DNA from: Pseudoflavonifractor sp. An44
GTDB lineage: Bacteria; Bacillota; Clostridia; Oscillospirales; Oscillospiraceae
Length of the DNA: 40,825 nucleotides
NCBI RefSeq assembly: GCF_002161675.1
Contig: NZ_NFIH01000024.1
Location: 1 to 40,825, forward strand
Reading direction: 5' to 3'
Positions 8,962-17,250 of this stretch are shown here, piece by piece (position 1 is the first letter of the stretch; each line of letters starts with the position of its first letter). A program made the position numbers and the translations under genes. The notes under the pieces are model-generated. The model worked only from the letters and a program-made list of their open reading frames with translations, did no database searches and was not told where the DNA came from.

Positions 8962-8981
8962 TGAAGGCGGAGGATGCATGA

Positions 8982-9018
8982 AAAAACGCCCCCTGGAGGG
9001 AATCCCTCGGGGGCGTGA
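8982..9018 (-). terminator. Terminator of the minus-strand RHH gene
   Basis: Read on the minus strand, ACGCCCCC and GGGGGCGT pair across a loop of about 14 nt and are followed by TTTTTTC. On the plus strand a 14-codon frame (8978-9022, preceded by GGAGG) overlaps it; I do not call that a gene. Confidence 0.7.
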
Positions 9019-9023
9019 ATAGA

Positions 9024-9215
9024 TTACAGATCGGTGGGCTGCTGGTTGGACGATGCCGCCTCTTTCTCCTTTTTCAACTGCTCAATGCCAATGCGAATGA
9101 GCTCCAACGTGGCGGCAGAACGGCTGGGATATCGATTTTCAAAGCGAAAATCGTCAATTTCCTTTAAAAGTTCCTCGTCCACAATGACGGTGTAGCGTGG
9201 TTTTTGCGTGGGCAC
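9024..9215 (-). CDS. Ribbon-helix-helix (CopG/Arc-like) DNA-binding protein
   Basis: This 63-residue protein has the RHH pattern: a basic beta-strand (PRYTVIVDEEL), helix 1 (LLKEIDDFRFENR), then SRSAATLELIRIGIEQLKKEKE. The tail is polar. It probably binds DNA as a dimer and represses its own promoter, as antitoxins and plasmid-copy regulators of this fold do. GTG at 9215 was chosen because AGGAGG lies eight bases upstream; the ATG at 9219 is out of frame. It is divergent from a second RHH gene with an inverted-repeat operator shared between the two promoters. Confidence 0.8.
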   Translation of the reverse strand: MPTQKPRYTVIVDEELLKEIDDFRFENRYPSRSAATLELIRIGIEQLKKEKEAASSNQQPTDL

Positions 9216-9239
9216 TCATACCACCTCCTCACAGTTCAT

Positions 9240-9323
9240 ATTATGCGCAGGTTCATAGGTTCTGTCAAGCGGAACCTTTTTGCCAAAAAGTGCTTGACGG
9301 GTTCTGAACCTATGAACTATAAT
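9240..9323. promoter_or_regulatory. Divergent promoters with mirror-image operators for two RHH genes
   Basis: Plus strand: TTGACG (9294-9299), 18 bp, TATAAT (9318-9323). Minus strand: TTGACA (9268-9263), 17 bp, CATAAT (9245-9240). In each promoter the spacer next to the -10 region carries GAACCTATGAAC (plus strand 9306-9317; minus strand 9262-9251), a perfect 12-bp inverted repeat. The layout predicts that one RHH protein represses both directions. Confidence 0.75.
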
Positions 9324-9373
9324 GCAGATAGGTTCAGACGTTCAGATGTTCTGACAGGAAGGAGGTATGTTGC

Positions 9374-9505
9374 ATGACCAGCGACTTCAAGCGAATCTCC
9401 TTTGCGGTAACGCCCGAGCTGGAAAAATCCCTGGACCACATGAAACAGGAATTTTTCTATAATGAAACCCATTCCCACATGATACGGGAGTTGCTGCCCT
9501 GCTGA
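9374..9505 (+). CDS. Short second RHH protein, probably frameshifted
   Basis: The frame gives 43 residues starting MTSDFKRISFAVTPEL, followed by HMKQEFFYNETHSHMIREL. This matches an RHH strand and the first part of the domain. It then ends LPC. In the next frame the sequence continues ALLILAQNKRKA to a stop at 9532-9534, which is what an RHH helix 2 and basic tail would look like, so loss of one base near 9491 seems likely. The ATG is preceded by GGAAGGAGG at 9358-9364. The promoter is strong, so the gene is probably still transcribed. A hairpin at 9548-9580 follows. Confidence 0.6.
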   Translation: MTSDFKRISFAVTPELEKSLDHMKQEFFYNETHSHMIRELLPC

Positions 9506-9547
9506 TTCTGGCCCAAAACAAGCGCAAAGCGTAACGAAAACCAGACC

Positions 9548-9580
9548 GCACCCCTGGAGCAAATCCTGCTCCAGGGGTGC
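9548..9580 (+). terminator. Hairpin after the second RHH gene
   Basis: GCACCCCTGGAGC pairs with GCTCCAGGGGTGC across a 7-nt loop. There is only a weak T-run afterwards (TGCTATTTG), so termination efficiency is uncertain. Confidence 0.5.
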
Positions 9581-9624
9581 TGCTATTTGCCCGGAAAGGC
9601 CTCAAACATCGCCACTCCTTGTAG

Positions 9625-9677
9625 CCCTCTCCGTCACAGCTGGCGCTGTGCCACCTCTCCCAAAGGGAGAGGCAAGG
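9625..9677 (+). repeat. Small palindromic repeat SR2, copy 2
   Basis: CCTCTCCGTCA, an inner stem CACAGC/GCTGTG, then CACCTCTCCC and AAGGGAGAGGCAAGG. It has the same layout as the copies at 7753 and 13925. Confidence 0.85.
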
Positions 9678-9735
9678 CGGGGTGCCGTACGCTGAAAAGG
9701 CTTTAAACAGTTCCACTTTCCCTGGTTTTTCGGCC

Positions 9736-9831
9736 GTAGGGGAGGGGCTTGCCCCTCCCGAATCCTCCAGAGCAATGCCAGGGAGCCAACGGGCCGGGCA
9801 AGCCACGGCCCCTACCACAGCACACCACAGG
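9736..9831 (+). repeat. Small repeat SR3, stand-alone copy
   Basis: Starts GTAGGGGAGGGGCTTGCCCC and ends GGGCAAGCCACGGCCCCTAC; the ends are imperfect inverted repeats. The same unit is nested in LR1 copies 1 (65-157) and 2 (8155-8247). Here it occurs without LR1, which shows that SR3 is a separate element. Confidence 0.8.
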
Positions 9832-9867
9832 AAGGGACGCAAAGCCGGGAGCAGGCCCCCCTCCCTC

Positions 9868-9897
9868 TTGCCTTTTCCAGGTGGAATCTGATATAAT
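9868..9897 (+). promoter_or_regulatory. Promoter of the shikimate kinase-helicase operon
   Basis: TTGCCT (9868-9873), an 18-bp spacer, then TATAAT (9892-9897) with an extended TGA just before it. A leader hairpin GCCCATC/GATGGGC lies at about 9926-9953. Confidence 0.65.
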
Positions 9898-9971
9898 AGT
9901 CTGTCTTATCATGGGCAAATATCGCCCATCCTCCCACGGGGAGATGGGCCTGCGTATGGGATGTGAGGCAG

Positions 9972-10475
9972 ATGGACAACATCATCTTAATCGGAATGCC
10001 CGGTTCGGGAAAGAGCAGCGTGGGCGTGGTCCTGGCCAAGACCCTGGGCTACGACTTTCTGGACGTGGATTTGCTCATCCAGCAGCAGCAGGGGGCACTG
10101 CTGCAAGAGCTGTTGGATGAAAAAGGTGTGGAGTGGTTTCTGGACGCGGAGGCGGACGCCATCGCCTCGGTGCACTGTACCCACACCGTCATCGCCCCCG
10201 GCGGCAGCTGCATCTGCCGGAAGCGGGCCATCGAACACATGCGCAGTTTGGGTACGGTAGTCTATTTGCAGCTGACGCTGGAGGAAGTGGAAGGGCGCAT
10301 CCACAACATGGCCACCCGGGGCATTGCCCTCCAGCCCGGCCAGACCCTTCGAGACGTCTACGCCTACCGTACCCCGCTCTATGAAGCTTGCGCCCATCTC
10401 ACCGTCCCCGTGCACAACCAGAGCCTGGCGGAGACGGTCGTATCCGTGCAACAGGCTTTGACGCAATACAAGTAA
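9972..10475 (+). CDS. aroK: Shikimate kinase
   Basis: This 167-residue P-loop kinase has the Walker A motif GMPGSGKSS (residues 8-16), the shikimate-binding region FLDVD (about 32-36) and a glycine-rich APGGSC stretch (about 76-81). It phosphorylates shikimate in the chorismate pathway. ATG 9972 fits the family N-terminus (MDNIILIGMPGSGKS); GTG 9963 adds three residues and cannot be excluded, because the GAGG box is only three bases from the ATG. The helicase gene follows after 12 bp, so the two are co-transcribed. Confidence 0.88.
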   Translation: MDNIILIGMPGSGKSSVGVVLAKTLGYDFLDVDLLIQQQQGALLQELLDEKGVEWFLDAEADAIASVHCTHTVIAPGGSCICRKRAIEHMRSLGTVVYLQLTLEEVEGRIHNMATRGIALQPGQTLRDVYAYRTPLYEACAHLTVPVHNQSLAETVVSVQQALTQYK

Positions 10476-10487
10476 AGGAACGATCAC

Positions 10488-12338
10488 ATGAATTTCAAAC
10501 AACTGGGTCTTTGTGACCCCATCTTGAAGGCCCTGGCAGAGCAGGAGTACACCGCCCCCACTCCCATCCAGCAAGGGGCCATTCCCCCCGCCCTGACCGG
10601 AAGGGACGTGCTGGGCTGCGCCCAGACGGGCACCGGCAAGACCTGCGCCTTTTCCGCCCCCATTTTGCAGCGTCTGTCCAAGAAGGTCCCCAACCCCCGG
10701 GTCATCCGGGCCCTGATCCTCACCCCCACCCGGGAGCTGGCCATCCAAATTCAGGACTCCCTGGTGGCCTACGGAAAGCACCTGCCCCTGAGAAGCGCCG
10801 TCATCTTCGGCGGCGTGGGCCAGCAGCCCCAGGTGGATCAAATCCGCAAGGGTCTGGACATCCTGGTGGCCACCCCCGGCCGCCTCTTAGACCTCCACGG
10901 CCAGGGCCTGCTGGATTTGAGCCACATTGAGATGTTCGTCCTGGACGAGGCGGACCGGATGCTGGACATGGGCTTTATCCACGACGTGCGCCGGGTGCTC
11001 AAGCTGCTGCCCAAGAAGAAGCAGACCCTCTTCTTCTCCGCCACCATGCCCCCCGAGGTCATGGAGCTGGTCAATGCCCTGCTCCACGACTACGCCCGGG
11101 TGGCGGTGGACCCGGTGTCCTCCCCGGTGGAGGTCATCGGCCAGAAGCTGTTCTACGTGGACAAGAACAACAAGACCAAGCTGCTGTGCCACTTAATTCA
11201 GAAGTGGGACATTCCCGCCGCTCTGGTGTTCTCCCGCACCAAGCACGGGGCCAACCGCATCGCCCGGGACCTCAACGCCCAGGGCATCACCGCCGCCGCC
11301 ATCCACGGCAACAAGAGCCAGACCGCCCGGGTCCAGGCCCTCAACGACTTCAAGGCGGGGCGGGTGCGGGTGCTGGTGGCCACCGACATCGCCGCCCGGG
11401 GCATTGACATCGACGAGCTGTCCTGGGTGTTCAACTACAACCTCCCCGATGTGCCCGAGACCTACGTCCACCGCATTGGCCGCACCGGCCGGGCCGGCCA
11501 CTCCGGCACCGCCATCTCCTTCTGCCAGTTTGACGAGAAGGCCGAGCTGAAGGCCATTGAGAAGCTGCTGGGCCGCTCCATCCCCGTGGTGGAGGACCAC
11601 CCCTTCCCCATGGTGAATCTGGAGGCCCCCAAGCGGGACAAGAATGGCCGCATCATCAACGCCGAGGACGCCGAGGCCCGTCAGGCCGCCCGAGACCGCC
11701 GCCGTCAGCGGCAGGAGGAGGCCCAGGCCCAGAAGGCAGAGAAGGCCGCCAAGGTCGACAAGCCCAAGCAGGAAAAGCCCCGGAAGGAGAAGCCTCGCCG
11801 GGAAAAGGCCCCTCAGCCTGCCCCCGCTCCCGCTCCCATCCCCGAGGAGCCCCACCACCACAAGCGTGGCGTGCGCCAGGGCAAGCTATCCGACACCCTG
11901 CCCCAGCAGCCCGCCATGCCCGAGACCGACTTCTACAAGCCCAATCCCCTGGATTCGGACGTGATTATGGACGCCACCGCCCGGCTGCTGGCCTCCCGCC
12001 GTCCCGTCCAGCCGCCCCGCAGCGAGAGGCCGCAGCGGGAGCGCAAGGGCCGGAAGGAGCAGCCTGCCAAGCAGGAGAAACCCCGGAAGGAACAGCCCAA
12101 GCAGGAAAAGCTCAAGAAGGAGCCCCAGCCTCCCAAGGCCCAGGAGGGCAAGGGCGGCAAGAAGAACAAGGGGGAGAAACCCTCCATCCTGCCCCCCTCC
12201 CTGTCCGGCAAGCGCCGCCGCTCCCGGGGCAACGATCGGCCCCGCCCCATCGAGTCTGCGCCCCGCTCCAACCGCCAGAAGGACTCCACCGAGCACCGCA
12301 GCCTGATGCGGCCCTACTACCTCCACGATGAAGATTAA
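10488..12338 (+). CDS. DEAD-box RNA helicase with a long charged C-terminal tail
   Basis: This 616-residue protein shows all core motifs: the Q motif (residues 3-30), AQTGTGKT (45-52), PTRELA, DEAD (153-156), SAT (about 185), TDIAARGID and HRIGRTGRAG. The core resembles the RhlE group. From about residue 395 to the end it is a low-complexity basic tail rich in K, E, P and Q with repeated blocks such as QEKPRKE; such tails bind RNA or ribosomal particles non-specifically. The last 11 bases overlap the next gene. A ribosome-assembly or mRNA-remodelling role is inferred from the family. Confidence 0.92.
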   Translation: MNFKQLGLCDPILKALAEQEYTAPTPIQQGAIPPALTGRDVLGCAQTGTGKTCAFSAPILQRLSKKVPNPRVIRALILTPTRELAIQIQDSLVAYGKHLPLRSAVIFGGVGQQPQVDQIRKGLDILVATPGRLLDLHGQGLLDLSHIEMFVLDEADRMLDMGFIHDVRRVLKLLPKKKQTLFFSATMPPEVMELVNALLHDYARVAVDPVSSPVEVIGQKLFYVDKNNKTKLLCHLIQKWDIPAALVFSRTKHGANRIARDLNAQGITAAAIHGNKSQTARVQALNDFKAGRVRVLVATDIAARGIDIDELSWVFNYNLPDVPETYVHRIGRTGRAGHSGTAISFCQFDEKAELKAIEKLLGRSIPVVEDHPFPMVNLEAPKRDKNGRIINAEDAEARQAARDRRRQRQEEAQAQKAEKAAKVDKPKQEKPRKEKPRREKAPQPAPAPAPIPEEPHHHKRGVRQGKLSDTLPQQPAMPETDFYKPNPLDSDVIMDATARLLASRRPVQPPRSERPQRERKGRKEQPAKQEKPRKEQPKQEKLKKEPQPPKAQEGKGGKKNKGEKPSILPPSLSGKRRRSRGNDRPRPIESAPRSNRQKDSTEHRSLMRPYYLHDED

Positions 12339-13182
12339 AAAACCACTGCGTGCCCTGGGCGCTGCCCTGGGGGTCACCGCCTGTATTTTAGGGGGCGCCG
12401 CCTTCCTCAACTGGCAGTTTTGGGGGCTGGAGGTGACCCACACCCAGGTGCCCGTCTCCGGCCTGCCCCAGGGCTTTGAGGGGATGCGGGTGGTGCACCT
12501 GTCCGACCTCCACGGCCACCAGTACGGGGAGGACCACCGGGACCTGCTGGAGCAGATTGCCGCCCAAAGCCCAGAGCTCATCGCCCTCACCGGGGACATC
12601 ATCGACCAGGCCAGCCAGCGGGGCACCCTCCCCGCCCTGGCCCGGGGCCTGTCCGCCATCGCCCCCACCTACTTCGTCACCGGAAACCACGAGTGGGCGG
12701 TGGGAGACATCCGTCAGACCAAGGAGCTGTTAGCCGAAAACGGGGTGACGGTGCTGTCCAACCAGTACGTGGTGCTGGAGCGCAACGGCGACCAGGTGGT
12801 GCTGGCCGGGGTGGACGACGCCAACGGCTACGCCGACCAGAAGACGCCCCAGGAGCTGTACGAGGAGATCCAGCAGGACCATCCGGGCCTGTGTACCCTG
12901 CTCCTGGCCCACCGCAACAACTACTTTGACCGATACGCCGCCTGTGGCTACGCCCTGGTGCTGTCCGGCCACGCCCACGGGGGGCTGGTGCGCCTGCCCT
13001 TCACCGACGGGGTGTTCGGCTCAGGGGGAGACCTCTTCCCCACCTGGACCGCCGGGGTGTACACCCTGGGAGAGAGCACCCTGTACGCCACCCGGGGGCT
13101 GGGCAATAACACCACCCCCATCCCGGGATTTCGGATGTTCAATCGGCCCGAGATTTCCGTGTTGGAACTAGTGCCCCAATAA
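12328..13182 (+). CDS. Membrane-anchored calcineurin-like metallophosphoesterase
   Basis: This 284-residue protein starts with a basic segment and one hydrophobic helix (about residues 8-28), so it is anchored with the catalytic domain probably outside. Metal-binding motifs appear in order: HLSDLHGH (58-65), GDIID (about 89), GNHEW (about 116), LLAHRN (about 194) and GHAHGG (about 214). It resembles the YkuE-like group that acts on phosphodiesters at the membrane; the substrate is unknown. ATG 12328 lies inside the end of the helicase gene, so translation is coupled. LR1 copy 3 starts about 60 bp after the stop. Confidence 0.88.
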   Translation: MKIKKPLRALGAALGVTACILGGAAFLNWQFWGLEVTHTQVPVSGLPQGFEGMRVVHLSDLHGHQYGEDHRDLLEQIAAQSPELIALTGDIIDQASQRGTLPALARGLSAIAPTYFVTGNHEWAVGDIRQTKELLAENGVTVLSNQYVVLERNGDQVVLAGVDDANGYADQKTPQELYEEIQQDHPGLCTLLLAHRNNYFDRYAACGYALVLSGHAHGGLVRLPFTDGVFGSGGDLFPTWTAGVYTLGESTLYATRGLGNNTTPIPGFRMFNRPEISVLELVPQ

Positions 13183-13244
13183 GCGCCCCACCCCCGGCTC
13201 TTCGGGAGAGGGCCTGACCTCCTGCCATATCTCAGGCGCATACC

Positions 13245-13806
13245 TGCGTCCCTGGCAGGGACGCTCCGCTGGGCCCGATTTCTCCCCGATGAGAAATCGG
13301 GGAAAGAATCGCCAAAGGCGGGGCCTTCCCCCGCCTTGTGGAATCCACCCCGCGGTACTGGGAGGCGTGTGCATTCTCCTATTTCCGGCCCTTGGCCCGG
13401 TGGGGTCACATAGATGGCTTGCCCTTCTACGGTTTGCACCTACTCCTCTGCTGGGGTATTCTTCTACTTCCAGGGCCTTACCCTGGTGTGCAACTGTTTC
13501 CAGTTGCCGACTGCCTGGCTCCCAGCGGCGGGAACGCCGCTTCTCTAGAGTAGGCCCGGATATGGAAACCGCCACGCCATAGGGCCAGCTGCCCAAGGGG
13601 GCCTGGTGTGGTGGCACAAATAGGAGCCACAGCAAGACAGACGGGCCGAACCCAGACTTGACGCACACCCAGCCTGGTACCCCAAGGGGGGTACCTAGGG
13701 GGGAACGCCCTAGGCGGGTTTTGGTTCCTTTTGCCCGATCAAAAGGAACCCCCAGCGGGAAGCGTCCCCACCAGGCTGGCAAGCCAGCGACTGTGCGGTT
13801 AGACGG
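13245..13806 (+). repeat. Long dispersed repeat LR1, copy 3
   Basis: Left hairpin CCCGATTTCTC/GAGAAATCGGG (13274-13301) and right hairpin GGTTCCTTTTG/CAAAAGGAACC (13723-13750) each have an 11-bp stem and the identical six-base loop CCCGAT. The central hairpin CCTAGGG/CCCTAGG is at 13694-13714. Conserved internal text includes GGGTCACATAGATGG and CCACAGCAAG. SR3 is not inserted here. The terminal inverted repeats are at about 13251-13272 and 13752-13790. Confidence 0.85.
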
Positions 13807-13815
13807 TCCATCCCT

Positions 13816-13900
13816 CCGCCCCGGCTCACGCCGGGCCACCTCCCTCCCTGAGGGAGGCTTTGGGCCGGGCAAGCCACGGCCCCTACCACAGCACCACAGG
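13816..13900 (+). repeat. SR4 palindrome plus right half of SR3
   Basis: CACGCCGGGCC and CTCCCTGAGGGAGGC form the same palindrome as at 8552-8605. It is followed by GGGCAAGCCACGGCCCCTAC, the right end of SR3. Confidence 0.65.
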
Positions 13901-13924
13901 GCGTGCGTCAAAGAACAGGCAGCA

Positions 13925-13976
13925 CCCTCTCCGTCAGCCCTGACGGGCTGCCACCTCTCCCAGAGGGAGAGGCAAG
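13925..13976 (+). repeat. Small palindromic repeat SR2, copy 3, in the mnmG leader
   Basis: CCTCTCCGTCA, an inner stem CAGCCC/GGGCTG, then CACCTCTCCC and GAGGGAGAGG. It ends 30 bp before the mnmG start codon, so it lies in the 5' untranslated region or promoter. Confidence 0.8.
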
Positions 13977-14005
13977 CAAATATAGACACAAAAGGACTTG
14001 TTTTC

Positions 14006-15889
14006 ATGGCCTATCAAGCAGGACAATTTGACATTGCCGTCATCGGGGCGGGCCACGCCGGGGTGGAAGCAGCGCTTGCCGCCGCCCGGCTGGGTCTGCG
14101 CACCCTGTGCTTCACCATCAACCTGGACGCCGTGGGCAACATGCCCTGTAACCCCGCCATCGGCGGCACGGGCAAGGGCCACCTGGTGCGGGAAATTGAC
14201 GCCCTGGGCGGCGAGATGGCCAAGGCCGCCGATGCCGCCTGCATCCAGTACCGGATGCTCAACCGGGGCAAAGGCCCCGCCGTGTGGTCCCTGCGGGCCC
14301 AGGCAGACCGCAGACGGTACCAGGAGGTGTGCAAACACACCCTGGAACTCCAGCCCAACCTGTGGGTGAAACAGGGGGAAATTGTGGACATTCTCACCGA
14401 CCAGGCGGGGGCGGTGTCCGCCGTGGTCACCGAGACCGGGGCCACCTACCAGGTGAAAGCCGCCATCATCGCCAGCGGCACCTACTTGAAGGGCCGCACC
14501 ATTGTGGGCCCTGTGGTGCGGGACTCCGGCCCCGACGGCATGGCCGCCGCCCAGTCTCTCTCCGCCTGCCTGGAGCGGCTGGGGCTGCGGCTGCGCCGCT
14601 TTAAGACGGGCACACCCCCCAGAGTCCACCGCCGCAGCGTGGACTTCTCCCCCATGGAGCTGCAAGAGGGGGACCAAGAGGTGGTGCCCTTCTCCTTCTC
14701 CACCCAGGAGCCACCCCAAAACCAGGCGGTGTGCTACCTCACCTACACCAACGAGCACACCCACGCCATCATTCGGGCCAACTGGGATCAATCCCCCCTG
14801 TACGACGGCACCATCGAGGGGGTGGGGCCCCGGTACTGCCCCTCCATTGAGACCAAGGTGGAGCGGTTCCCCGACAAGCCCCGCCACCAGCTGTTCATTG
14901 AGCCCATGGGGCTGAACACCGAGGAGCTGTACATCCAGGGCTTCTCCTCCTCCCTGCCCGAGGAGGTGCAGGTCCAAATGCTCCACACCATTCCGGGGCT
15001 GGAAGAGGCGGAGATGACCCGCCCCGCCTACGCCATCGAGTATGACTGCGTAGACCCTACTCAGCTGCTGCCCACCCTGGAGTTTAAGGGCGTGCCGGGT
15101 CTGTACGGGGCCGGGCAGTTCAACGGCTCCTCCGGCTACGAGGAGGCCGCCGCCCAGGGCTTGATTGCAGGCATCAACGCCGCTTTGAAGCTGAAAGGCG
15201 AGCCGCCCCTCATCCTCTCCCGGGGAGACGGGTACATCGGGGTCTTGATTGACGATCTGGTCACCAAGGGCACCGACGAGCCCTACCGCATGATGACCTC
15301 CCGCACCGAGTACCGCCTCATCCACCGCCAGGACAACGCCGACCAGCGGCTGTGCCACCTGGGATACCGGGTGGGGCTGGTGAGTGAGGAGCGGATGCGG
15401 GCGGTGGAGGAGAAATACGCCGCCGTAGAGCGGGAGGCCAAGCGGCTGGAGCACACCGGAGCCGCCCCCTCCCCCCAGCTGGACGAAATGCTGGCCGCCC
15501 GGGGCGAGCCCCCCTGCCCCCACGGGGCCCGGCTGGCGGACCTGCTGCGCCGTCCACGGGTGACGTACACCGATCTCACCCCCTTCGACCCGGACCGCCC
15601 GGAGATTTCCACAGAAGTGGCACAGCAAGTGGAAATCTCGGTGAAGTACCAGGGGTACATTGAGCGGCAAAAACGGCAGGTGGCCGAGATGGCCAAGCTG
15701 GAGAGCCGGGCCATTCCCCCCAATACCGACTACAACGCCATCCAGGGCCTGCGGCTGGAGGCCCGGCAGAAGCTGAGCGACATTCAGCCCTTGAACCTGG
15801 GCCAGGCAGGGCGCATCAGCGGGGTGAGCCCGGCGGACCTGGCCGCTCTGATGATCTGGCTGGACCGGGGCCATAACCCGTCAAACTGA
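14006..15889 (+). CDS. mnmG: tRNA uridine-5-carboxymethylaminomethyl(34) synthesis enzyme MnmG (GidA)
   Basis: This 627-residue protein is typical full length. It has the FAD dinucleotide-binding motif [12 protein letters not shown] (about residues 11-22), the family signature [20 protein letters not shown] (about 48-67), GTPPRVH and a second signature [16 protein letters not shown] (about 370). With MnmE it modifies the wobble uridine of tRNAs. ATG 14006 gives the canonical N-terminus and has AAAGGA at 13990; the reading frame stays open upstream only through repeat DNA. MurT follows 17 bp later. Confidence 0.95.
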   Translation: MAYQAGQFDIAVIGAGHAGVEAALAAARLGLRTLCFTINLDAVGNMPCNPAIGGTGKGHLVREIDALGGEMAKAADAACIQYRMLNRGKGPAVWSLRAQADRRRYQEVCKHTLELQPNLWVKQGEIVDILTDQAGAVSAVVTETGATYQVKAAIIASGTYLKGRTIVGPVVRDSGPDGMAAAQSLSACLERLGLRLRRFKTGTPPRVHRRSVDFSPMELQEGDQEVVPFSFSTQEPPQNQAVCYLTYTNEHTHAIIRANWDQSPLYDGTIEGVGPRYCPSIETKVERFPDKPRHQLFIEPMGLNTEELYIQGFSSSLPEEVQVQMLHTIPGLEEAEMTRPAYAIEYDCVDPTQLLPTLEFKGVPGLYGAGQFNGSSGYEEAAAQGLIAGINAALKLKGEPPLILSRGDGYIGVLIDDLVTKGTDEPYRMMTSRTEYRLIHRQDNADQRLCHLGYRVGLVSEERMRAVEEKYAAVEREAKRLEHTGAAPSPQLDEMLAARGEPPCPHGARLADLLRRPRVTYTDLTPFDPDRPEISTEVAQQVEISVKYQGYIERQKRQVAEMAKLESRAIPPNTDYNAIQGLRLEARQKLSDIQPLNLGQAGRISGVSPADLAALMIWLDRGHNPSN

Positions 15890-15906
15890 GAAAAGAGGCT
15901 GGTACC

Positions 15907-17238
15907 ATGAGACGATTTTTAGCCATCATTCTGTGTAAATTCATGCGCCTGGTGGGCAAACTGCTGGGCCGGGGCTCCTCCCTGCCCGGACAGTTTGCCT
16001 TGAAGGTGTGCCCCGACGTGCTGAGCCGGGTGAAGCTGCCCCCCTACGTCATCGCCGTCACCGGCTCCAACGGCAAGACCTCCACCGTGGAGATGATCGC
16101 CGCCATTTTGAAGGCCGCCGGGAAAAACGTGGTGTACAACGCCGAGGGCTCCAATCAGATCGAGGGTGTCACCACCCTCATCCTGTCCCAGTGCGACCTG
16201 GGGGGCCGGGTGCGGGGGGACGTGCTCCTCTTGGAGAGCGACGAGCGGTACGCCCGCCACACCTTCCACTGGTTCCACCCCACCCACTTCGTCATCACCA
16301 ACCTCTACCGGGACCAGCTCACCCGCAACGGACACCCCCAGTGGGTGTATGACGCCATTCTCCCCGCCATTCACCCCTCCACCACCCTGGTGCTCAACGC
16401 CGACGATCCCCTGGTGGCCTGCTTCGCCCATCAGGGCAACCCGGTGAAGTGGTTCGGGCTGGAGGCATGGCCCGGGGCCACGAAAGAGCACCACGGCATG
16501 TACCACGACGGGGCCTTCTGCCCGCTGTGCGGCGCGCCCATGGAGTACGAGCTGTACCACTACAACCACATCGGGCACTATCACTGCACCCAGTGTGACC
16601 ACCATCGCCCCCACCCCGACTTTGCGGTGACCAGCCTGGACCTGGAGGCGGGACAGCTGGTGCTGGACGGGGACACCCCCATTCAGCTGGCCTTCCGCTC
16701 CATCTACAACGTGTACAACATCCTGGCCGCCTGGTCCGCCTGCCGCATGATCGGGGTGGACAAGGCCACCGCCGCCGGGGTCATCAACAACTACATTCTG
16801 AAAAACGGGCGCATGGTGCGCTTTACCCTGGGCCAGCACCACGGCACCCTGCTGACCAGCAAGCACGAGAATTCCGTGGCCTACGACACCAACCTGCGGT
16901 ACATCCGGGACACCAAGACCCCCTGCACGGTACTGGTGGTGGTGGACGCCATCTCCCGAAAATATTTCACCGGGGAGACCAGCTGGCTGTGGGACATTGA
17001 CTTCGACCTGCTGGCCGCCCCTCACGTGCAGCGGGTGGTGCTCTCCGGCCGCTATGTCAACGACCTGGCTCTGCGCTTTGCCTGCTCCGCCGTGCCCCAG
17101 GACAAGGTGGTGCTGGAAGCCAGCATCCCCCAGGCGGTGGAGTACCTGGAGGGCAGCGGCAGCGAAGATGTGTATGTGGTCACCTGCTTCTCCGACCGGG
17201 ACAAGGTGTTGGACCGGGTGGAGCTGGAAGACAAGTAA
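15907..17238 (+). CDS. MurT-like Mur ligase domain protein
   Basis: This 443-residue protein has the ATP-binding loop TGSNGKTS (52-59), the Mur ligase central domain, a four-cysteine zinc ribbon (CPLCG ... CTQC, about residues 200-230) and a C-terminal DUF1727-type domain. In MurT/GatD pairs this subunit activates lipid II D-glutamate for amidation. The C-terminal region departs from the usual form: where the family has an NPAG-like motif it reads TSKHENSVAYDTN, and the usual ND..ADGRD..SW segment reads VDAISRKYFTGETSW before LWDIDFD. The GatD-like gene follows, so a complex is likely, but the exact reaction is uncertain. Confidence 0.82.
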   Translation: MRRFLAIILCKFMRLVGKLLGRGSSLPGQFALKVCPDVLSRVKLPPYVIAVTGSNGKTSTVEMIAAILKAAGKNVVYNAEGSNQIEGVTTLILSQCDLGGRVRGDVLLLESDERYARHTFHWFHPTHFVITNLYRDQLTRNGHPQWVYDAILPAIHPSTTLVLNADDPLVACFAHQGNPVKWFGLEAWPGATKEHHGMYHDGAFCPLCGAPMEYELYHYNHIGHYHCTQCDHHRPHPDFAVTSLDLEAGQLVLDGDTPIQLAFRSIYNVYNILAAWSACRMIGVDKATAAGVINNYILKNGRMVRFTLGQHHGTLLTSKHENSVAYDTNLRYIRDTKTPCTVLVVVDAISRKYFTGETSWLWDIDFDLLAAPHVQRVVLSGRYVNDLALRFACSAVPQDKVVLEASIPQAVEYLEGSGSEDVYVVTCFSDRDKVLDRVELEDK

Positions 17239-17250
17239 GGGGTGAGAGAC

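Noticed and set aside
8978-9022. 14-codon plus-strand frame after the XRE operator
   Set aside because: It coincides with the minus-strand terminator hairpin; the GGAGG may be chance.
13658-14005. N-terminal extension of mnmG
   Set aside because: The added 116 codons come from LR1, SR4 and SR2 repeat DNA, and the family starts at the ATG at 14006.
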